A program made the position numbers and the translations under genes. Under the pieces are notes generated by a model. The model worked only from the letters and a program-made list of their open reading frames with translations, was not told where the DNA came from and searched no databases. From NCBI GenBank assembly GCA_001931905.2, contig MSJI02000941.1:1-64000 (forward strand): a stretch of DNA of 64,000 nucleotides. The letters are read 5' to 3'. Each line of letters opens with the position of its first letter. The stretch's first letter is position 1. Source of the stretch: Cladosporium sp. IMV 00045 (Eukaryota > Ascomycota > Dothideomycetes > Cladosporiales > Cladosporiaceae). Positions 1-12,257 of this stretch are shown one piece after another.

Positions 1-3000
1 CGGACGCATGGTCGGTCGGCACATGGATGATCAATATGTGTCTCTCGGCAGTCGAATGGATTGGCGAGATTCACATGTCGAAAAGCGCGCGCGTATTGGT
101 GTGGTGAGTGCCGGGTTTGGCTGGAGCCTGGGAAGCGAAAAGCGATTCCCCCTCGGCAGGGCACATGTGTCGTACAGGTACTTGCTGGTATGGGAAGTTC
201 CAGGTTCAGGGGACGAGATAGATTGAACAGTAAGCAAATCGTGAGATCGAATTGTGATGTGGTGCGAATTACACATTAGCTGAATCGACCCTGGAGGTGT
301 TGCTGAAATCGATCCGTGTGTTGGTTTCTTTTTGCCGCTGAGACGTGGCTGGATATAGAGGGAATTGGTGAGAGGAAAATCAGCTCAAAAACACTTCGTC
401 GGTAGCGATATGCGTGCGATGTTTTTTGCTGAAACTGGCTTGCAGCTGAGGATAATACGCGCAGATTCTAGATCCTAAGAAGCGGGGCCTCAATTGCTGA
501 GGTGACTGTTACGGTGCCGGCTTGTCGTCTGCAACCATCTAGGTATCGAGCGAGGCTGAGGTTTGCAGATGTGAATCCGATGCAATGTGATGTATCATAG
601 AGTCATTTCCTCCCTTATCGAAAAGTACCCTTGTCGTGAAGTTCCCATGTCCGACCACATCGGCGCCAATGCCTACGAGGCAAAGGAATTGGTGAGACAT
701 CTTCACATGCTTTTCGACGGAAAGTCAGCAAGGATATTCGGCAGCTACCCATAGCTCGAATGGCGCAACAATGGGCGTGGCTTGCATGAGCAGTGCGCAT
801 CGCAGCATGGACCCGTTGGGTGTTGTTGAGCTCGGGGATTAGGTGGCGTCTGTCAAGGCGTACAAAACGCACATCGCCCACATGCCGACGCGGTACTCGC
901 AGCGCAGATCAATTGAAAATGGCAGGTGTTTGGATTACCATACACTCATTTACCATGCCATTGGACTAGGGACGAGGATATGATATCGATGTCGACCAGA
1001 GCGGAGTGCTCGAGCGCACATAAATGTGCGCACGCCAATGCGGAAGGTGAACCTGTGGTCTGTGGATAAGGACGCACGTTATCTCCTAGCTCAGTAGTCA
1101 GGATGCCACGGACGCCTCGTTAGGAATATTTTACGTTGCGTGCATGTAGCAAGAGACGTACCCAGAGCCGCACCAATGATGCATCGCCGCTCGCTCGCTC
1201 AGCGCGTGGGCATGAAGGCTGCTGCGCTGGCGGTTGGAAGCGAGAGTTAAGAAGGTAGCGCTCGCCGCCTCCAAGCGTGCGGTGCTTTAGTCAACTTGTA
1301 GCTAGACGCCACTCGACACCCGCCGCGCCACGGTGGATCGGATGCTTCCGAATATATGATTACTCCGAGCGTTTTCGTGTGAGAATAGGGTGTCCCTCGC
1401 CCTCGACTTCGATATACTACTGTGATGTGTTGACGCTACTGCCTACTTGTCTGGTGGAGAATGGGGAGTGGGGAATTTGATGGAGACCCAGGGTTGGCAG
1501 ACTGTCAGCCTTGAACCGTTCGCAAGGAAACAAATGACAGTAGTTGGTCAAGACAGGGACCTGGACCTCTCTCAACTGGTGAGAGAGGAGCTGGCATGGG
1601 TCAGGATAAGCAGTGTGGAGAAGGGGAATGCGGTTGGACAGATAGCGCGACACGGGCGCATATGAGGAGGACGATGTCGCGATTTGCTGATTGAGATTAC
1701 CTGCATGACGATTGTTTGAGGCAGACGTGCGTGCAGACTTCACACTCGCTTTTTGCTGCTGCTGGTCTGTGAGCATACACGCAGAAACACAGAAACAGAA
1801 CAGACGCAGAAAGCTGGATGGAAGCTGAGTAGCTTCTTCGTCGCATAGGCACGCATGGTGATCAGGCTGTTTTGTGTTTGTGCCCATACTTCCAAAAGCG
1901 GCTCGCTGGGGGTTTTAGAGTTCTGAGTGTGTGTGTGCGAGAACACAGGTACAGCGATACGTATTGTTGTTATTGTGAGGTGCTGGCGGGTTGTGGTAGA
2001 TTGGCATGGGTGCAGCGGTGGTTGATCCCTGCAGCCGGACCGACTGTTCCCTGGCTCGCAAACGCTGCCACTGCTCGCTGCACGGTAGATCAATCCAATT
2101 CACCAGCAGGACAAGGCTGGTGCTGGCGGCGATAAACGCAAACGTTGCTGCCACTGGCGGCGAGTCGAATGCCAGCCCGTTATTGGCGCATCGGCGGTTC
2201 GATCGAGCGTTTCTGTTTGGCGATGGAGATTGCGAGATAGCGAGACGCTGTGCGACTGCAGCGATTGTGCGGAGTGCGGAGTGCGGACGGATGGAGACAT
2301 ACATACAAAAGCTGGAGTGCATTATCGCAGCTCGCCTGATGATAGAAGGGAGAGAGGGAGCGACTGGGTGGTCATGGTCAAAGAGCGGCCTACTTGCTTG
2401 AAGCGAGTAGAGTAACGAGAGGCACTACTAAACCGAGAGAGCCTAGACGGTGACGCGGCAGAGAGAAGACGAAGAAGGAAACTGTCTCGGCACGGTGTTG
2501 CGAATACCACGGATGGGGCCCTGAGGCAGAGTCGGACCGGGGAGTTTATGCAGGTTGGTTGGTGAGGAATCTGGGATGATTGCTCAATGCGAGAGTTTTG
2601 TGTCGTTATCGTTTCACGCTGCCTGCTGACCGGGGGAGGCAGCGCACGTCGACGTGTATGTACTGTCATGTATTCACGCATGTATGTTTGTACAACGGTA
2701 ATCATGCCATGGAAATACTTTTTCATTTATTATTGCCATATAGCCGGGTGTGAAACGTCGGACGAGGCTAGCAGCCGGGTACCCTAAGCCATTGAGGGCG
2801 TCATGGACAATTTAGAAACGCTGTCTGCTTCCAGATTACCCACAACAATGAATGACTCGCCAGGACGAAAGCATGAAGAGAAGGCTGGTAGCGTTGGCTG
2901 GAACAAGCAAACTGGCGGCATGGGTGTTTTCTTTCTTTGTGCGCGCCGGTGCAGATCAGGGGTGCAAAAAGCCGAGGGCAAGGGCGCACGATGATGTGTG

Positions 3001-4575
3001 CCGCTGAGAGCCTTTGTATCATCCTGGCCTTGCCCTGGACCGCCTTGCCATGCTTTGCCGTGTAATATGGAGAGTTTTTGGTATACCGAAGTAGTAGTCG
3101 CCATGGCCATGCTCTAGTCGTTTCTTTTCTCTCGGCATTCGGCACAGCAGCAGCGACTTGGAGCAGATTGCAAAACTCCACCAGGCTGGGGTGCGCATAC
3201 AAGCCAGTACCACGCAGACGCATGCCTACATCAACACACAGCGATACTTGCATACATGCTGAGTGTCTCACCCTGTAAACAAGTGGGACGCCGGACAGAT
3301 TGCAGACAGAGCAAGAGAGGGAACGTGCCAATCCAACGTGCGTGCGTGCGGCTTGCATACCCAGCCAGAGGTATCTGCTTGTTGCATATGCACATCGCCG
3401 CCAACCCTCCTCCACTCTTCTTCAACACCTCCGCATCGCATTATTGCGCGCAGACGCAGATACGCCGCCAGAAACAAATACGAGCAATCGCGTGTAATCA
3501 AGCACCCATCCGTCCATCCACTCATCACCTCCTCCCGTCTGTCCCTTGTCCCTGTACCGTGCTGTACAAGATAGCCTCCCCGACAAGCCCAGGTACAGAC
3601 GACGAGTACGTCCATACCCACTAAAACTACATGCCTTTACGTACTCGGTGAGGAGACCAAACTCACGCCCTTTTTGCCTTTCACCTTGCGCCGTCCGAGC
3701 AAAGCGAAGAAGAGGACAGCAATACACACACACAGAGGGAGAGCAGTAATATCGCGTCACGTACATCCAACCATTCGCCCATCCGTCCATCCATTCTAGA
3801 CCTGGGCCCGGTGTTCCCTGTACGCAGAGCTCCACCACCGCCTGCAACTAAACATTATTGCGCATTAGCAGCAACAGCAGGCTGGCCTGTCGCACCCTTA
3901 TCCTCTCAGCACACCTCACTACCTGCCTTACCTCACTGCTAGCCAGCTAGCATCGCTCTCATAGGAGGCAGCAGGGCAGAGCAGGGCAGTCCGCCGCCAC
4001 CCCGCAGTCCTGGTCGCATCGCCGCCGCCGGTTTAGCCCGATCCTTAGCGTGGCCCTTCGCATCGCGCTACTCCAACTCCCACTTCACTAGACGCCCCAC
4101 TCAATCGGACCAGATTTCCAAGTGCCTGCTCTCTCACACACGGCCCATCCGTCTTCTTCTATCCCACAATCCTCCCACAATATCATACGCTGATACCACC
4201 TCCGCCAACGACTCTCCCCCTCCTCCAGCAGAACCCCGCCGATAACGAATATCAACATCCTCCTCTCCACCCTCCCGCCTCCCCTCATCTCACTTGGCCG
4301 CCGCCTTCCGCTCCCTCGTACCACCACTGCGCGTGCGAATGTTTTCGCAGTCCGCGCAATAGACCGGCCTCCATAAATCATCCTCCACATACACATGACG
4401 GCCGTGCCCCAACGTCAGAGCCGCACCACGCAGGCGTCGCTGTTCCTCGATCTCAAGTCTCGCTCCTCGACCGCACTCAAGACCACCATCCTCTGATCCG
4501 CTTCCGCCGCACACAAGCCGGACAATACCACAACTCTCGCTTCCCCGCGTGCCGAGCGTGGCAATCGACACCACA
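1..4575. other. Gene-free 4.5 kb leader upstream of the REG1-like gene
   Basis: I find no ORF with recognisable protein character on either strand. All ORFs here are short, overlap in several frames and look like chance. The composition shifts from mixed sequence to a markedly C/T-rich plus strand after about 3400 and especially 4080-4560, which is typical of fungal core promoters and 5' leaders. The stretch probably holds the promoter and 5' UTR of the downstream regulator; an unspliced or non-coding transcript cannot be judged from sequence. Confidence 0.6.
3505..3793. repeat. Direct repeat pair of a CCATCC-rich 16-mer
   Basis: The 16-mer CCCATCCGTCCATCCA occurs at 3505-3520 and again at 3778-3793, about 273 bp apart. 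Both copies sit in the C/T-rich leader of the REG1-like gene. They may be simple low-complexity expansion or repeated regulatory sites. Confidence 0.5.
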
Positions 4576-6525
4576 ATGGCCGAAGTCTTGACTCCCAACC
4601 AGGAGGGCTCCTTCTACGGCTCCCACAAGTCTTCGCCCGTCCAGTCTTCGCTGTTTCTGGGCACATCACCACCTACATCCTCCAGCTCAACTCCGCCCAC
4701 GCCCAGACCTATCGTTTCACCTCCGCCATCAGATTTTGCCGAACACAATGAGCGGATAAACCTCCCTGCTGCGAGCTTGCAGCCGTCCAGGACATCAACA
4801 TCAGATCTGGCAAGTCTCGCTCGTCAAGATACTACGCCAATCAGCAGTGGCATCTCCCTCGCGGACAAGTACGGACAACAAGACGATTTCGAGGAGGACT
4901 ACCCTTGTTTCGACGGATTCCTTCAATCAAGTGAACCAAGCGACTCGAGTGACGAGCAGACCGAATCAAATACTACGGTCTCAGATACCACAGCCTCGGA
5001 TTCCCCCTTACCAACACCCGTGGCGGATGATACCGCTATCAAACAAGAGCCATCGCAACATGTCGATTATCTCAGCCACGATTGGAGAGAAGAAGACGTC
5101 TGGTCATCCTGGCGACACATCGTTTCTCAACGAAAGGTTTATGGCCAACAAAGTCGACTGGAGAACGCGGCCTGGCGGACCTGGGTGAAGAGCAAGTATC
5201 ACCTACCGACCGTCAGTCCGGAGACGTTGAATTGGTGAGAATGATTTGACGATGAATCTTTGCCCGTGCGTGTACTGACCAATATCAGGCTCAAAGAGAG
5301 TGATGTAACCTGGCTGTACGGACCTCTGAAGCCTGCGAACAAACACCCCATTACCAACCATGAGAGCAACACCAGCACAGCCGTCTCCAGAAACACTTCG
5401 TTTACACACAAAAAACCAATTCTCAAGAAGCGTAGCATGTCTGAAGTTATGCTGCAACGGTCAATCTCAGCATCTTCGTTGCTGAAGCAAGCCGCTGCAT
5501 CCATCGAAGCACAGGGCCGCAGATCCGCCCTCAAGAAATCACATGAACGGACTTATTCGGATTTCGTACCTGGTGCCAATTCAGAAGTGCCAAGCAGAGA
5601 CCAGATAGACTATTTCACCAGCAAAAGCACATCGAGCACTGACACGCCATCTGAGTGCCGCGAGAAGAAGCACATTCGCTTCGACGAGAAGGTCGAGCAG
5701 TGCATTGCCGTCGAATGCAAGCGAGTGGACGAAGAAGACGAAGACGAGGCGGTCGAAAGCGAATCTGCCCCCTCCTCCAGCTCAGATAGTGAAGATGACG
5801 GCGTTGTCATGATGAAGCGTTTGAAGCGGCCAAACATCAGGAGAAATATGTCCAGCAACGGCCTACTTGGCAGCAGGAACAGCTCCCATGGCAATCTCAA
5901 GACGATCGAGACGCTACCTTCAACTACGCTCAAATACAAACACGAGCCCCCGGAAGAAGCCGAGCAACCGCCATCATCTGGTCTCACTCGCTCCTGGAGC
6001 TCAAGCAAACTCAGCCCGAGTGCAAGCCAAGAGACTCTTCGACCTGCAAGACCTAGTCGTAACTTTCTGATTGAGCCGGAAGAGGATGATGCTGGTACCG
6101 CCGCCTCTTCGGGATGGTCTTTCGGCGCGTCAAACCCCAAGTCATCTCTCGGTGCCGCTGCCTCTCCCTCGGAGGAGACCCCTCCAACTCTCACCAGTCC
6201 TAGCTCGTCTCGCAGTGCTGCCAACGCCGCCGCTGTTCATCAGGCTCGTGCCAACGGCGGTTACACCATCTCACGCGATTCTTTCGACGACGACGAAGAT
6301 GAAGCTATTCGCCGTGCCTACGGACTGCAGCCTTCTTCGTCTGCCGAATCTGCCGAGCCATGCGAAATGGAAGGCATGCGCCGTACGGAAAGCGGCATGT
6401 TCATGCCCTACGAAGAAGACGAAGACGATCTGATGGCAGCGGGCATGTTCGGCAGATTATCCGAGACCGTCAACACTGCAAGAGACATCGCACATGTGCT
6501 CTGGAACGTCGGATGGCGCAAGTGA
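4576..6525 (+). CDS. REG1: Reg1/Hex2-type regulatory subunit of protein phosphatase 1 (glucose repression)
   Basis: Exons are 4576-5234 and 5289-6525 with a 54-nt intron; the split codon is the Trp of the NWLKESD junction. The product is 631 aa. The ATG at 4576 has a good context (ACCACAATGG). Residues about 168-235 (from HDWREEDVW to DVTWLYGPL) match the fungal DUF1752/AreA-GATA-like domain of Reg1. A KHIRF motif near residues 347-351, followed by DEKVEQCIAVE, is the conserved PP1-docking (RVxF-like) region of Reg1 proteins. The rest is Ser/Pro-rich and acidic, with runs such as DEEDEDEAVE and DDDEDEA. The C-terminus (DIAHVLWNVGWRK) is also typical. In yeast, Reg1 directs the PP1 catalytic subunit Glc7 to dephosphorylate Snf1 pathway targets; that role is inferred from family membership. 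Confidence 0.88.
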
Positions 6526-8211
6526 ACGGCACCACCGCTCTGTATATACGACGATGCTGACGTCAGCCTGCATTGCCAACATCTCCCGCCATATCTCGCT
6601 GTATGAACGCCATCTATTAATGTCTAGGCGAATCTGCAGCGATAGAAGGCCTGGAACATTGGTTTTCACATGCATGGCTACATCACTCGGCAAGAGATTC
6701 GACGGCGGCATGCGAGAAGGAAGACCCGGACGGCAGCGGCTGCCAAGCTCAGCTCCTTTGATCCGACCGATCAAACGTTGCGTGATCCTCGGCACACGAG
6801 AAGCACGCATACGCTTGCGGCTTGTCCATCTACACCGGTCTACGCGAGGAAGAACATCTCATCCGACACGGAAACTCCGAGCATCTCAACCAGATCCTCC
6901 CCGACCAGAGCTGCACCACCAAGCCCGTCCATCCACGCTCCGCCATCCGCCTTGACGAACATCCTCCACCCTTCCTCACTCCGACGAGGCCTCTTCCTCA
7001 CCACCAAAACCCTCCCTGGAAAACTCCTCGAATCGGCAGAGCGATCAGCGCTCCTGTGTTTCCGGCTTTTCCAGGTCCTCCAATTCCCATGATCTCTTCT
7101 CTTCCTTCTCGCCCACTTTTGATTTTCGCAATTCCCCAACTCTGCTTTGTTTCTGATGGGGGGAAATTTAATAGAGGAGCGGGTTCTGTTTGCTTGCCTT
7201 TTTTGTTGTTTCTGCATGTGTTTGTGTTTTTAGGATTTTTTTCTGGTTATACGGACGGCTACAAAACTTGATAGCTCCCTGCCGGTTGGCGAATGCTGGC
7301 GGAGGCTTTTCTGGGAAATGGAGAGGGGTTTTTTGCATCGCATTGTTATGGGGGTATTTTAGAGGAGAGGCTTTCTTCTTAGAGGTGGTGATGAGGGATG
7401 GGGAGATGGTGTGGATAGGCAAAGGAGGCAGACATGGTTTTGGGGTAGAGCGAAGGGGTCGGCTTGGGTGTAATTTTTTTTTTTTTTGCGCGCGCGAGAC
7501 AAGGGGAATTTCGAGATGTGGTGTGAGAAGAGAAATCGAAATACATGTTACAATACCGTATCGATTATCATGACGCGAGTTCGTTCGGTGGGCTTCAATT
7601 GTTGGGTGTGGAATGTGTGGTATTCACTCGTTTTGTTATCGGAGGGCTTAGTGAGTAGATGGAGAGGGTAGAGCCGTATGCGACTATGATTGAGAACCAC
7701 GGATACCCAAACGTTTTCGCCTATCAATTCTGAAGCTCACAACATTCGTGTCTCTCAGTATAACAATTCACAAGTCCAATCCTCACCATACAGCCAGACT
7801 GTAGGTCATCATCCTCAGTCAATCAACCGAACGAAGTCGAAAGCAGCCGCCCGGCTTTTCTTCGGCCAGCCCGCCCGCAGCGGACTTCACTGTTCAGAAG
7901 CAACGCGCGACTCAAGGCCCTCGTTCGATACCTTATTCCTTTGCGCCGTCGACCTTTTCAAGTGCTGAAAGGGCTTCCCGTTGACTCAACTCACTCGCTC
8001 ATACTGCTCAGGCCTTCTACGCTGAATTCCGGAGATCACGAAAGCTGAACCAATACTCGGATCTTGCGCGGTGCTCAGCGAATACCCACCACGAACATCA
8101 CGACCACAACTACTCTCCCAAAAGACCAACACCAACCAACTCGCTACATCCCACACCTCACATATACCACCGGCGACTCCCTCGCCCCCACCAATAACGA
8201 ATACTTCCAAG
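6526..8211. other. Intergenic, 3' end of REG1-like gene and RPB7 promoter
   Basis: No supported gene. ORFs of up to about 150 codons exist but overlap in three frames and show no domain. The stretch contains a run of 14 T at 7474-7487 followed at once by alternating GC (gcgcgcgcg), and a long C/A-rich leader just before the RPB7 ATG. Confidence 0.55.
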
Positions 8212-8918
8212 ATGTTCTTCGTGCACGAAATGGAAGAGCGCATCCCGCTGCACCCCTCGTACTTCTCCTCCGAAGCGCCGGACTCCATCCGCGAACTTCT
8301 CTACAAGCGCAAAGAAGGCACCAACACGGGCACGATGATGATCGTGCGGATCATCGGGATCATGGAAATCAGCGAGCCCAAAGTCGCCCCCGGCACCGGC
8401 ATGGCTATGTACACCATCAGCTACCGCGCGGTGGTCTGGCAGCCGTTTCGCGGGGAGGTGGTTGATGGGGAAGTGTCGCAGGTGGTTGCGAATGGGTTCT
8501 TTGTGGATGTGGGCGCGTTGGGGGTTTTTGTTAGTAAGGCGGTGAGTTATACCTTGGTTTCTTGGGAGGGACTTTTGGGTGTTGGGGAGGGATTGGGTGT
8601 TGGAAATGCTTGGGCGGGTAGGACAGGGGAGTGGAGCATGGAAGCGCTGACAGTCTCACACAGATGATCCCAAGCTCGCTCAAGTACTCGGTCGAAGGCG
8701 CCACGCCCTCTTTCGCCGACAACGAGGGCCAGATCGTCGAGGCCGGCTCGCAGGTGCGCCTGCGCATCAAGGGTATCCGCTCCGAGTTGAACCAGATGTA
8801 TGCTATCGGCAGCATCAGGGAAGATTACCTGGGGTATGTATTTCTTCGCGTTACTAGTGCTGAGGATGTTGGGACGGCATTTGCTGACGATGTTTATTGC
8901 AGTCCTCTTATGCAGTAA
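8212..8918 (+). CDS. RPB7: DNA-directed RNA polymerase II subunit Rpb7
   Basis: Exons are 8212-8541, 8664-8833 and 8903-8918, with introns of 122 and 69 nt; the last exon codes only for PLMQ and the stop. The product is 171 aa, the usual size for Rpb7. The N-terminal half (from MFFVHEMEERIPLHPSYF through YRAVVWQPFRGEVVDG) is the Rpb7 N-terminal RNP-like fold. The C-terminal half (SSLKYSVEGATPSF to IGSIREDYLG) is the S1/OB domain. With Rpb4, Rpb7 forms the dissociable stalk of RNA polymerase II in the nucleus, which binds emerging RNA and couples transcription to mRNA decay. No odd features; the branch-like GCTGAC before the first acceptor supports the splicing. Confidence 0.95.
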
Positions 8919-9654
8919 GGCCAGGCGCGCTGGGCTTGCTGTGCTCGTGCGATCTGCACGGAGTGAAGGGATTCTTCCTCTTGTTGTTTTCTTATTTGTG
9001 CTGGCAGCTGTTGCTGGCAGAGTGTACCACCAAACATTTGTCTTATGGGACTTTCAGCGAGGCGTTGGAGAGGATTGGTTACAGGGACGTATTTCGGAAA
9101 AGCATCCAAAAGCGGAAAAAACACAAGGGGGAAACGTTATGGGAAGATTGGTAAGTGAGCGAGGGCCAGAGAATGTGGTCTTTGTTTTATTATCATCTGT
9201 GTTCGAAAATCCAAGATACCCGAATAAAAAACTTCAATTAACCGTTCATGGACTCAAGTTCCTGTTCTCGTTGAATTTGACGATCCAACATCATTTGTAT
9301 CGTACGTGAGGTACAGGGTATTGAGAAGGAAGCATAGATATTCGGGGTTCACGTCTCCTACATTGCACCACAGTACGTATATTCAAGAGATAGCACAGCA
9401 TGGCTATTGCCTGTGAGTTATTGTACAGATTATCTCTGAGCCCAATCCCAGCTCGACAGGCAATTCCATTCCCTAAATCCCCGGGCAAAATTTTGGAGTC
9501 AGCGCAAAAGCTGGAGAAACCATCTGCTTTTCGTAACACCAACCCATTTCGTCTCTCAACAGTGACTTTGACGAAACGGGCCAAAAAGATGAATGCGGCG
9601 GTATATCGACCGGATTCATGTAAAAAGGTAATGGCTCTCAGAGAGAACATCTTA
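8919..9654. other. Intergenic between RPB7 and tRNA-Arg
   Basis: No gene seen. ORFs on both strands lack ATG-supported, domain-like products. Confidence 0.5.
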
Positions 9655-9726
9655 TGACCGACGCAGGGATCGAACCTGCAATCTCTTGATTCGTAGTCAA
9701 GCGCCTTGCCATTGGGCCAGCCGGCC
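9655..9726 (-). tRNA. tRNA-Arg (anticodon ACG), intronless
   Basis: On the minus strand the 5' acceptor GGCCGGC pairs with 3' GTCGGTC (two G-U pairs), followed by discriminator A. The anticodon arm is CUUGA-CUACGAA-UCAAG, giving anticodon ACG (inosine-34 after modification, reading CGU/CGC/CGA). The T arm is GCAGG-UUCGAUC-CCUGC. The internal Pol III promoter is visible as A box TGGCCCAATGG and B box GGTTCGATCC. All stems close and no intron is needed. Confidence 0.95.
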
Positions 9727-9989
9727 GTGTTTGCTGGATATGAACTTCTCTCCTGGGGGTGACTTCAAGAAGACAGCACGCCGATGTCTCTCTTTCCAAC
9801 ACGTCCAACCTCAAATATGTTGTGGCTGTCTGAATTGGTTGCTGACATTCAAATGTCGCTGGTCTCGTCGTGTGCGATATAGGTACTGTCCAGTGGTTCC
9901 AGTCCGTTCTATTGCCGGGGAGCAGCAGCCCGCATGCAATGCGACGCGCCCGGAAGCGGTTGGTCGTGTCCTCAGCCAAATCTGGATAT

Positions 9990-11054
9990 TCATATTACCT
10001 TCTCGAACATATCCCTCAAAACCGGATCATCGTTCGGACTCGGTTTCAACTTCTGCGTGACCGGTCTCGCAGCCTCGTTCACAGCATCCCCAACAGCCAC
10101 CACCATCTTGCCATACCCACGGGACTGATACCCGATGTATCGATGGTTCTGCGCGACCACCAACGCAACCATCAGCACCACGAACGCCGCCAAAGAACCC
10201 CAAGTGATATGCCACTGCTTCCTGCGCTTCGCCTGCACCTCCCTATACCCCCTCTCATACTCCTCGACCCTCACCCTCGCCCCCTCCAAGCGCTCATTCA
10301 ACCCCTCCGTCTTCTCCTTCGCCTCCGCCAACCTCGCCACGTACCCCTCAATCGTCTCCTCCTGCGCCTTGAACTCCCCAAACCCCCCCAAAGTCCTCTC
10401 CGTGCTCCCCTTCAGCTCCCCCGTATCTCTCTCAAACCCCTCCCTCGCCTGCCTACTCTCGTCCGCCAACCTCTGCATCTCCGCCAGCGTGTTGCGCATA
10501 CTCTCCGCCTTCTCCAGAATACTGTAGTACGTATCGTCCAGCTGCCTCGTATTCCGCATCCCCAACTCCTCCACCCTCCTCAGCGCATTGCCCAACTCCC
10601 TCTCCCGCCTCTCATTCTCCCTCCGCAGCCGCGCCACATCAGCCGGTTTCACAGCCCGCTTCTCAGCTTCCGCCTGCTGCGCCGCGAAATCCCAGTCTTG
10701 CTGCAGCTGGGTCTGCGGGTTCGTGCTGCCGCGTCGGCTGCTTTCGGTGCTGGTGCGTTTGTCGGCGTTACGGTCGCTGCGGCGCAGGAGGTTGTCGAAC
10801 GAAACCGGCGGCCTGATGTCTATGGCGGATTGAACGGTGTCTTTGGCGGCGTCGCGGACGGAGCGGTGAGGTTTGTGGCCGTGGGCGCGTGAGCGGATGC
10901 TGTGGGCGTGGAGTTTCTTGGAGAGGTTGCGGGTGTGGGAGCGCGAGGGTTGGGGTTGGGGTTGCGGTTCTTGTTGCTCTGCGGTTTCGCTGCGGGAGAG
11001 GGTCGATTTTGAGTGGTTTGTATGCCGCGCGTGGTGGGGGTGTGATTGTTCCAT
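9990..11054 (-). CDS. Tail-anchored coiled-coil protein of unknown function
   Basis: Single exon, 354 aa, ATG at 11054. Residues 1-120 are basic, His/Ser/Gln-rich and probably disordered (QPQPQPS stretch). Residues about 125-275 are heptad-like and rich in Glu, Arg and Ala, so a long coiled coil. A hydrophobic segment of about 20 residues (WGSLAAFVVLMVALVVAQ) lies near 285-302 and is followed by a C-terminal tail of about 50 residues. The layout suggests a membrane protein anchored near its C-terminus with a cytosolic coiled coil, perhaps a tether or nuclear-envelope protein. I do not recognise a named family. Confidence 0.8.
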   Translation of the reverse strand: MEQSHPHHARHTNHSKSTLSRSETAEQQEPQPQPQPSRSHTRNLSKKLHAHSIRSRAHGHKPHRSVRDAAKDTVQSAIDIRPPVSFDNLLRRSDRNADKRTSTESSRRGSTNPQTQLQQDWDFAAQQAEAEKRAVKPADVARLRRENERRERELGNALRRVEELGMRNTRQLDDTYYSILEKAESMRNTLAEMQRLADESRQAREGFERDTGELKGSTERTLGGFGEFKAQEETIEGYVARLAEAKEKTEGLNERLEGARVRVEEYERGYREVQAKRRKQWHITWGSLAAFVVLMVALVVAQNHRYIGYQSRGYGKMVVAVGDAVNEAARPVTQKLKPSPNDDPVLRDMFEKVI

Positions 11055-11264
11055 TGTGGGTTTTTGTGGTTATGTGTGGTTGGGGGTGTGTGGTGGTGAT
11101 TGGGAGTGCTTTCAAACGCCGATGGTGTTGATGTTGAGCTTCGACCTGATCCGAGCTGGAGCCAGCTTCCGAGGCCGAGAAGTACGGCACTAGGTATGTT
11201 TAAATATGTGGCTATGAGGAAGACAAGACTCTTTGCATGAAATTGTTGATTTGCATCAAATCGC

Positions 11265-11283
11265 GAAAAAAAAAAAAAAAAAA
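11265..11283 (+). repeat. Poly(A) run of 19
   Basis: An uninterrupted A19 tract lies between the two minus-strand genes, in the promoter of the coiled-coil gene or just past the EMC3 3' end. It may be a nucleosome-depleting element or a simple slippage-prone tract. Confidence 0.8.
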
Positions 11284-11367
11284 GGACATGATCAACAACA
11301 TTGTTGTATGTCGCTGCAATTAGAGCTATATTCTTGATCCAATCAATCTCTATAAATCATCATATAT

Positions 11368-12257
11368 CTATACACCAAGCTTCGCAAGCAACCGATCCTC
11401 CACACCCTCCAGGATATACCTGTGGTCGATGACTTCGAGGTTCTCACCCTCAGCATTGAAGAGCTTCGTCGGGTCTTCAGCGCCACCCATGGGGTTGGCG
11501 TTGCCCATTTGTGCCTGCTGCATTTGCTGCGTCATCTGGTTCGCGGCGTTCTTGCTGCCCAGGATGAAGTTGTATACGGGCTGCAGGCCGAAGAGCGTGA
11601 GGAAGTACCACGAGAGCGAGGAAACCCATCTGACGTCCAAATCGCGGGTGCCGACGCCGGCTTGCAGCATTTGCTTGAATTGAGGGGTGAGGGGGAATGG
11701 TAGTTTCACTGAAAGGACGTTAGCGACTATCTCTGTTGGGATGTTGCAAGTTACACATACTGATCACGTAGCCGCTGAAGAAAGCGTTGATCCAGCCCAT
11801 GATCAAAGTCTGAGGCACCATCATGGCGACGTTGCCCTTCATCATTCCCATCATGCCCTCCATCATGGCCGGATCACTCATTGGATTCGGCTTGGGCTTG
11901 TTCGAAGCATCCGGATCAGCCAGGAACTTGCCCTCTTTCGTGCCCTCGAGGAAAGCCTCCTTGCGGCGCTCGAAAGCGGCTTTGGAAACTTGCTGGTAGT
12001 TGTTGCGGAGGTTCTGGGCGCGGTGCAGGGAGCGCTGCTCGCGGATCTTCAGGAGGGGTTGGCGCTTGGGTGCCGACTGGAGTAATGTGCTCAGGTAGTG
12101 ACGGAGGATACCAGTGAGGATCATGACCACGGTGATTGGGAGGAGGATCCAGTAGCTGGTTGATTGCTGTTAGTGAGGTTCTCATGATTGTCGTCGCGGA
12201 CGGAACGTACAAAAGCGCAGGATCCCGGTGGATCTGCTGCTCGACTGGGCCTGCCAT
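11368..12257 (-). CDS. EMC3: ER membrane protein complex subunit 3 (EMC3)
   Basis: Minus-strand exons are 12257-12211, 12155-11761 and 11708-11368, with introns of 55 and 52 nt, giving 260 aa, the family length. Joining exon 1 to exon 2 gives FYWILLPITVVMILTGILR, and the second junction gives VIMKLPFPLTPQF, both fitting EMC3. EMC3 belongs to the Oxa1/YidC-related insertase superfamily (TMCO1/DUF106) and is the catalytic core of the EMC, which inserts tail-anchored and multipass proteins into the ER membrane. Three hydrophobic segments and a Met-rich stretch (MMEGMMGMMKG) in the cytosolic groove region are visible. The gene is head to head with SPC2, another ER membrane component, 260 bp away. 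Confidence 0.95.

Noticed and set aside
1417..1887. 156-codon minus-strand ORF in the leader
   Set aside because: Multiple overlapping ORFs in other frames and no gene-like features.
6822..7271. 149-codon ORF downstream of the REG1-like gene
   Set aside because: The REG1-like protein already ends with its typical C-terminus, and this ORF overlaps ORFs in two other frames.
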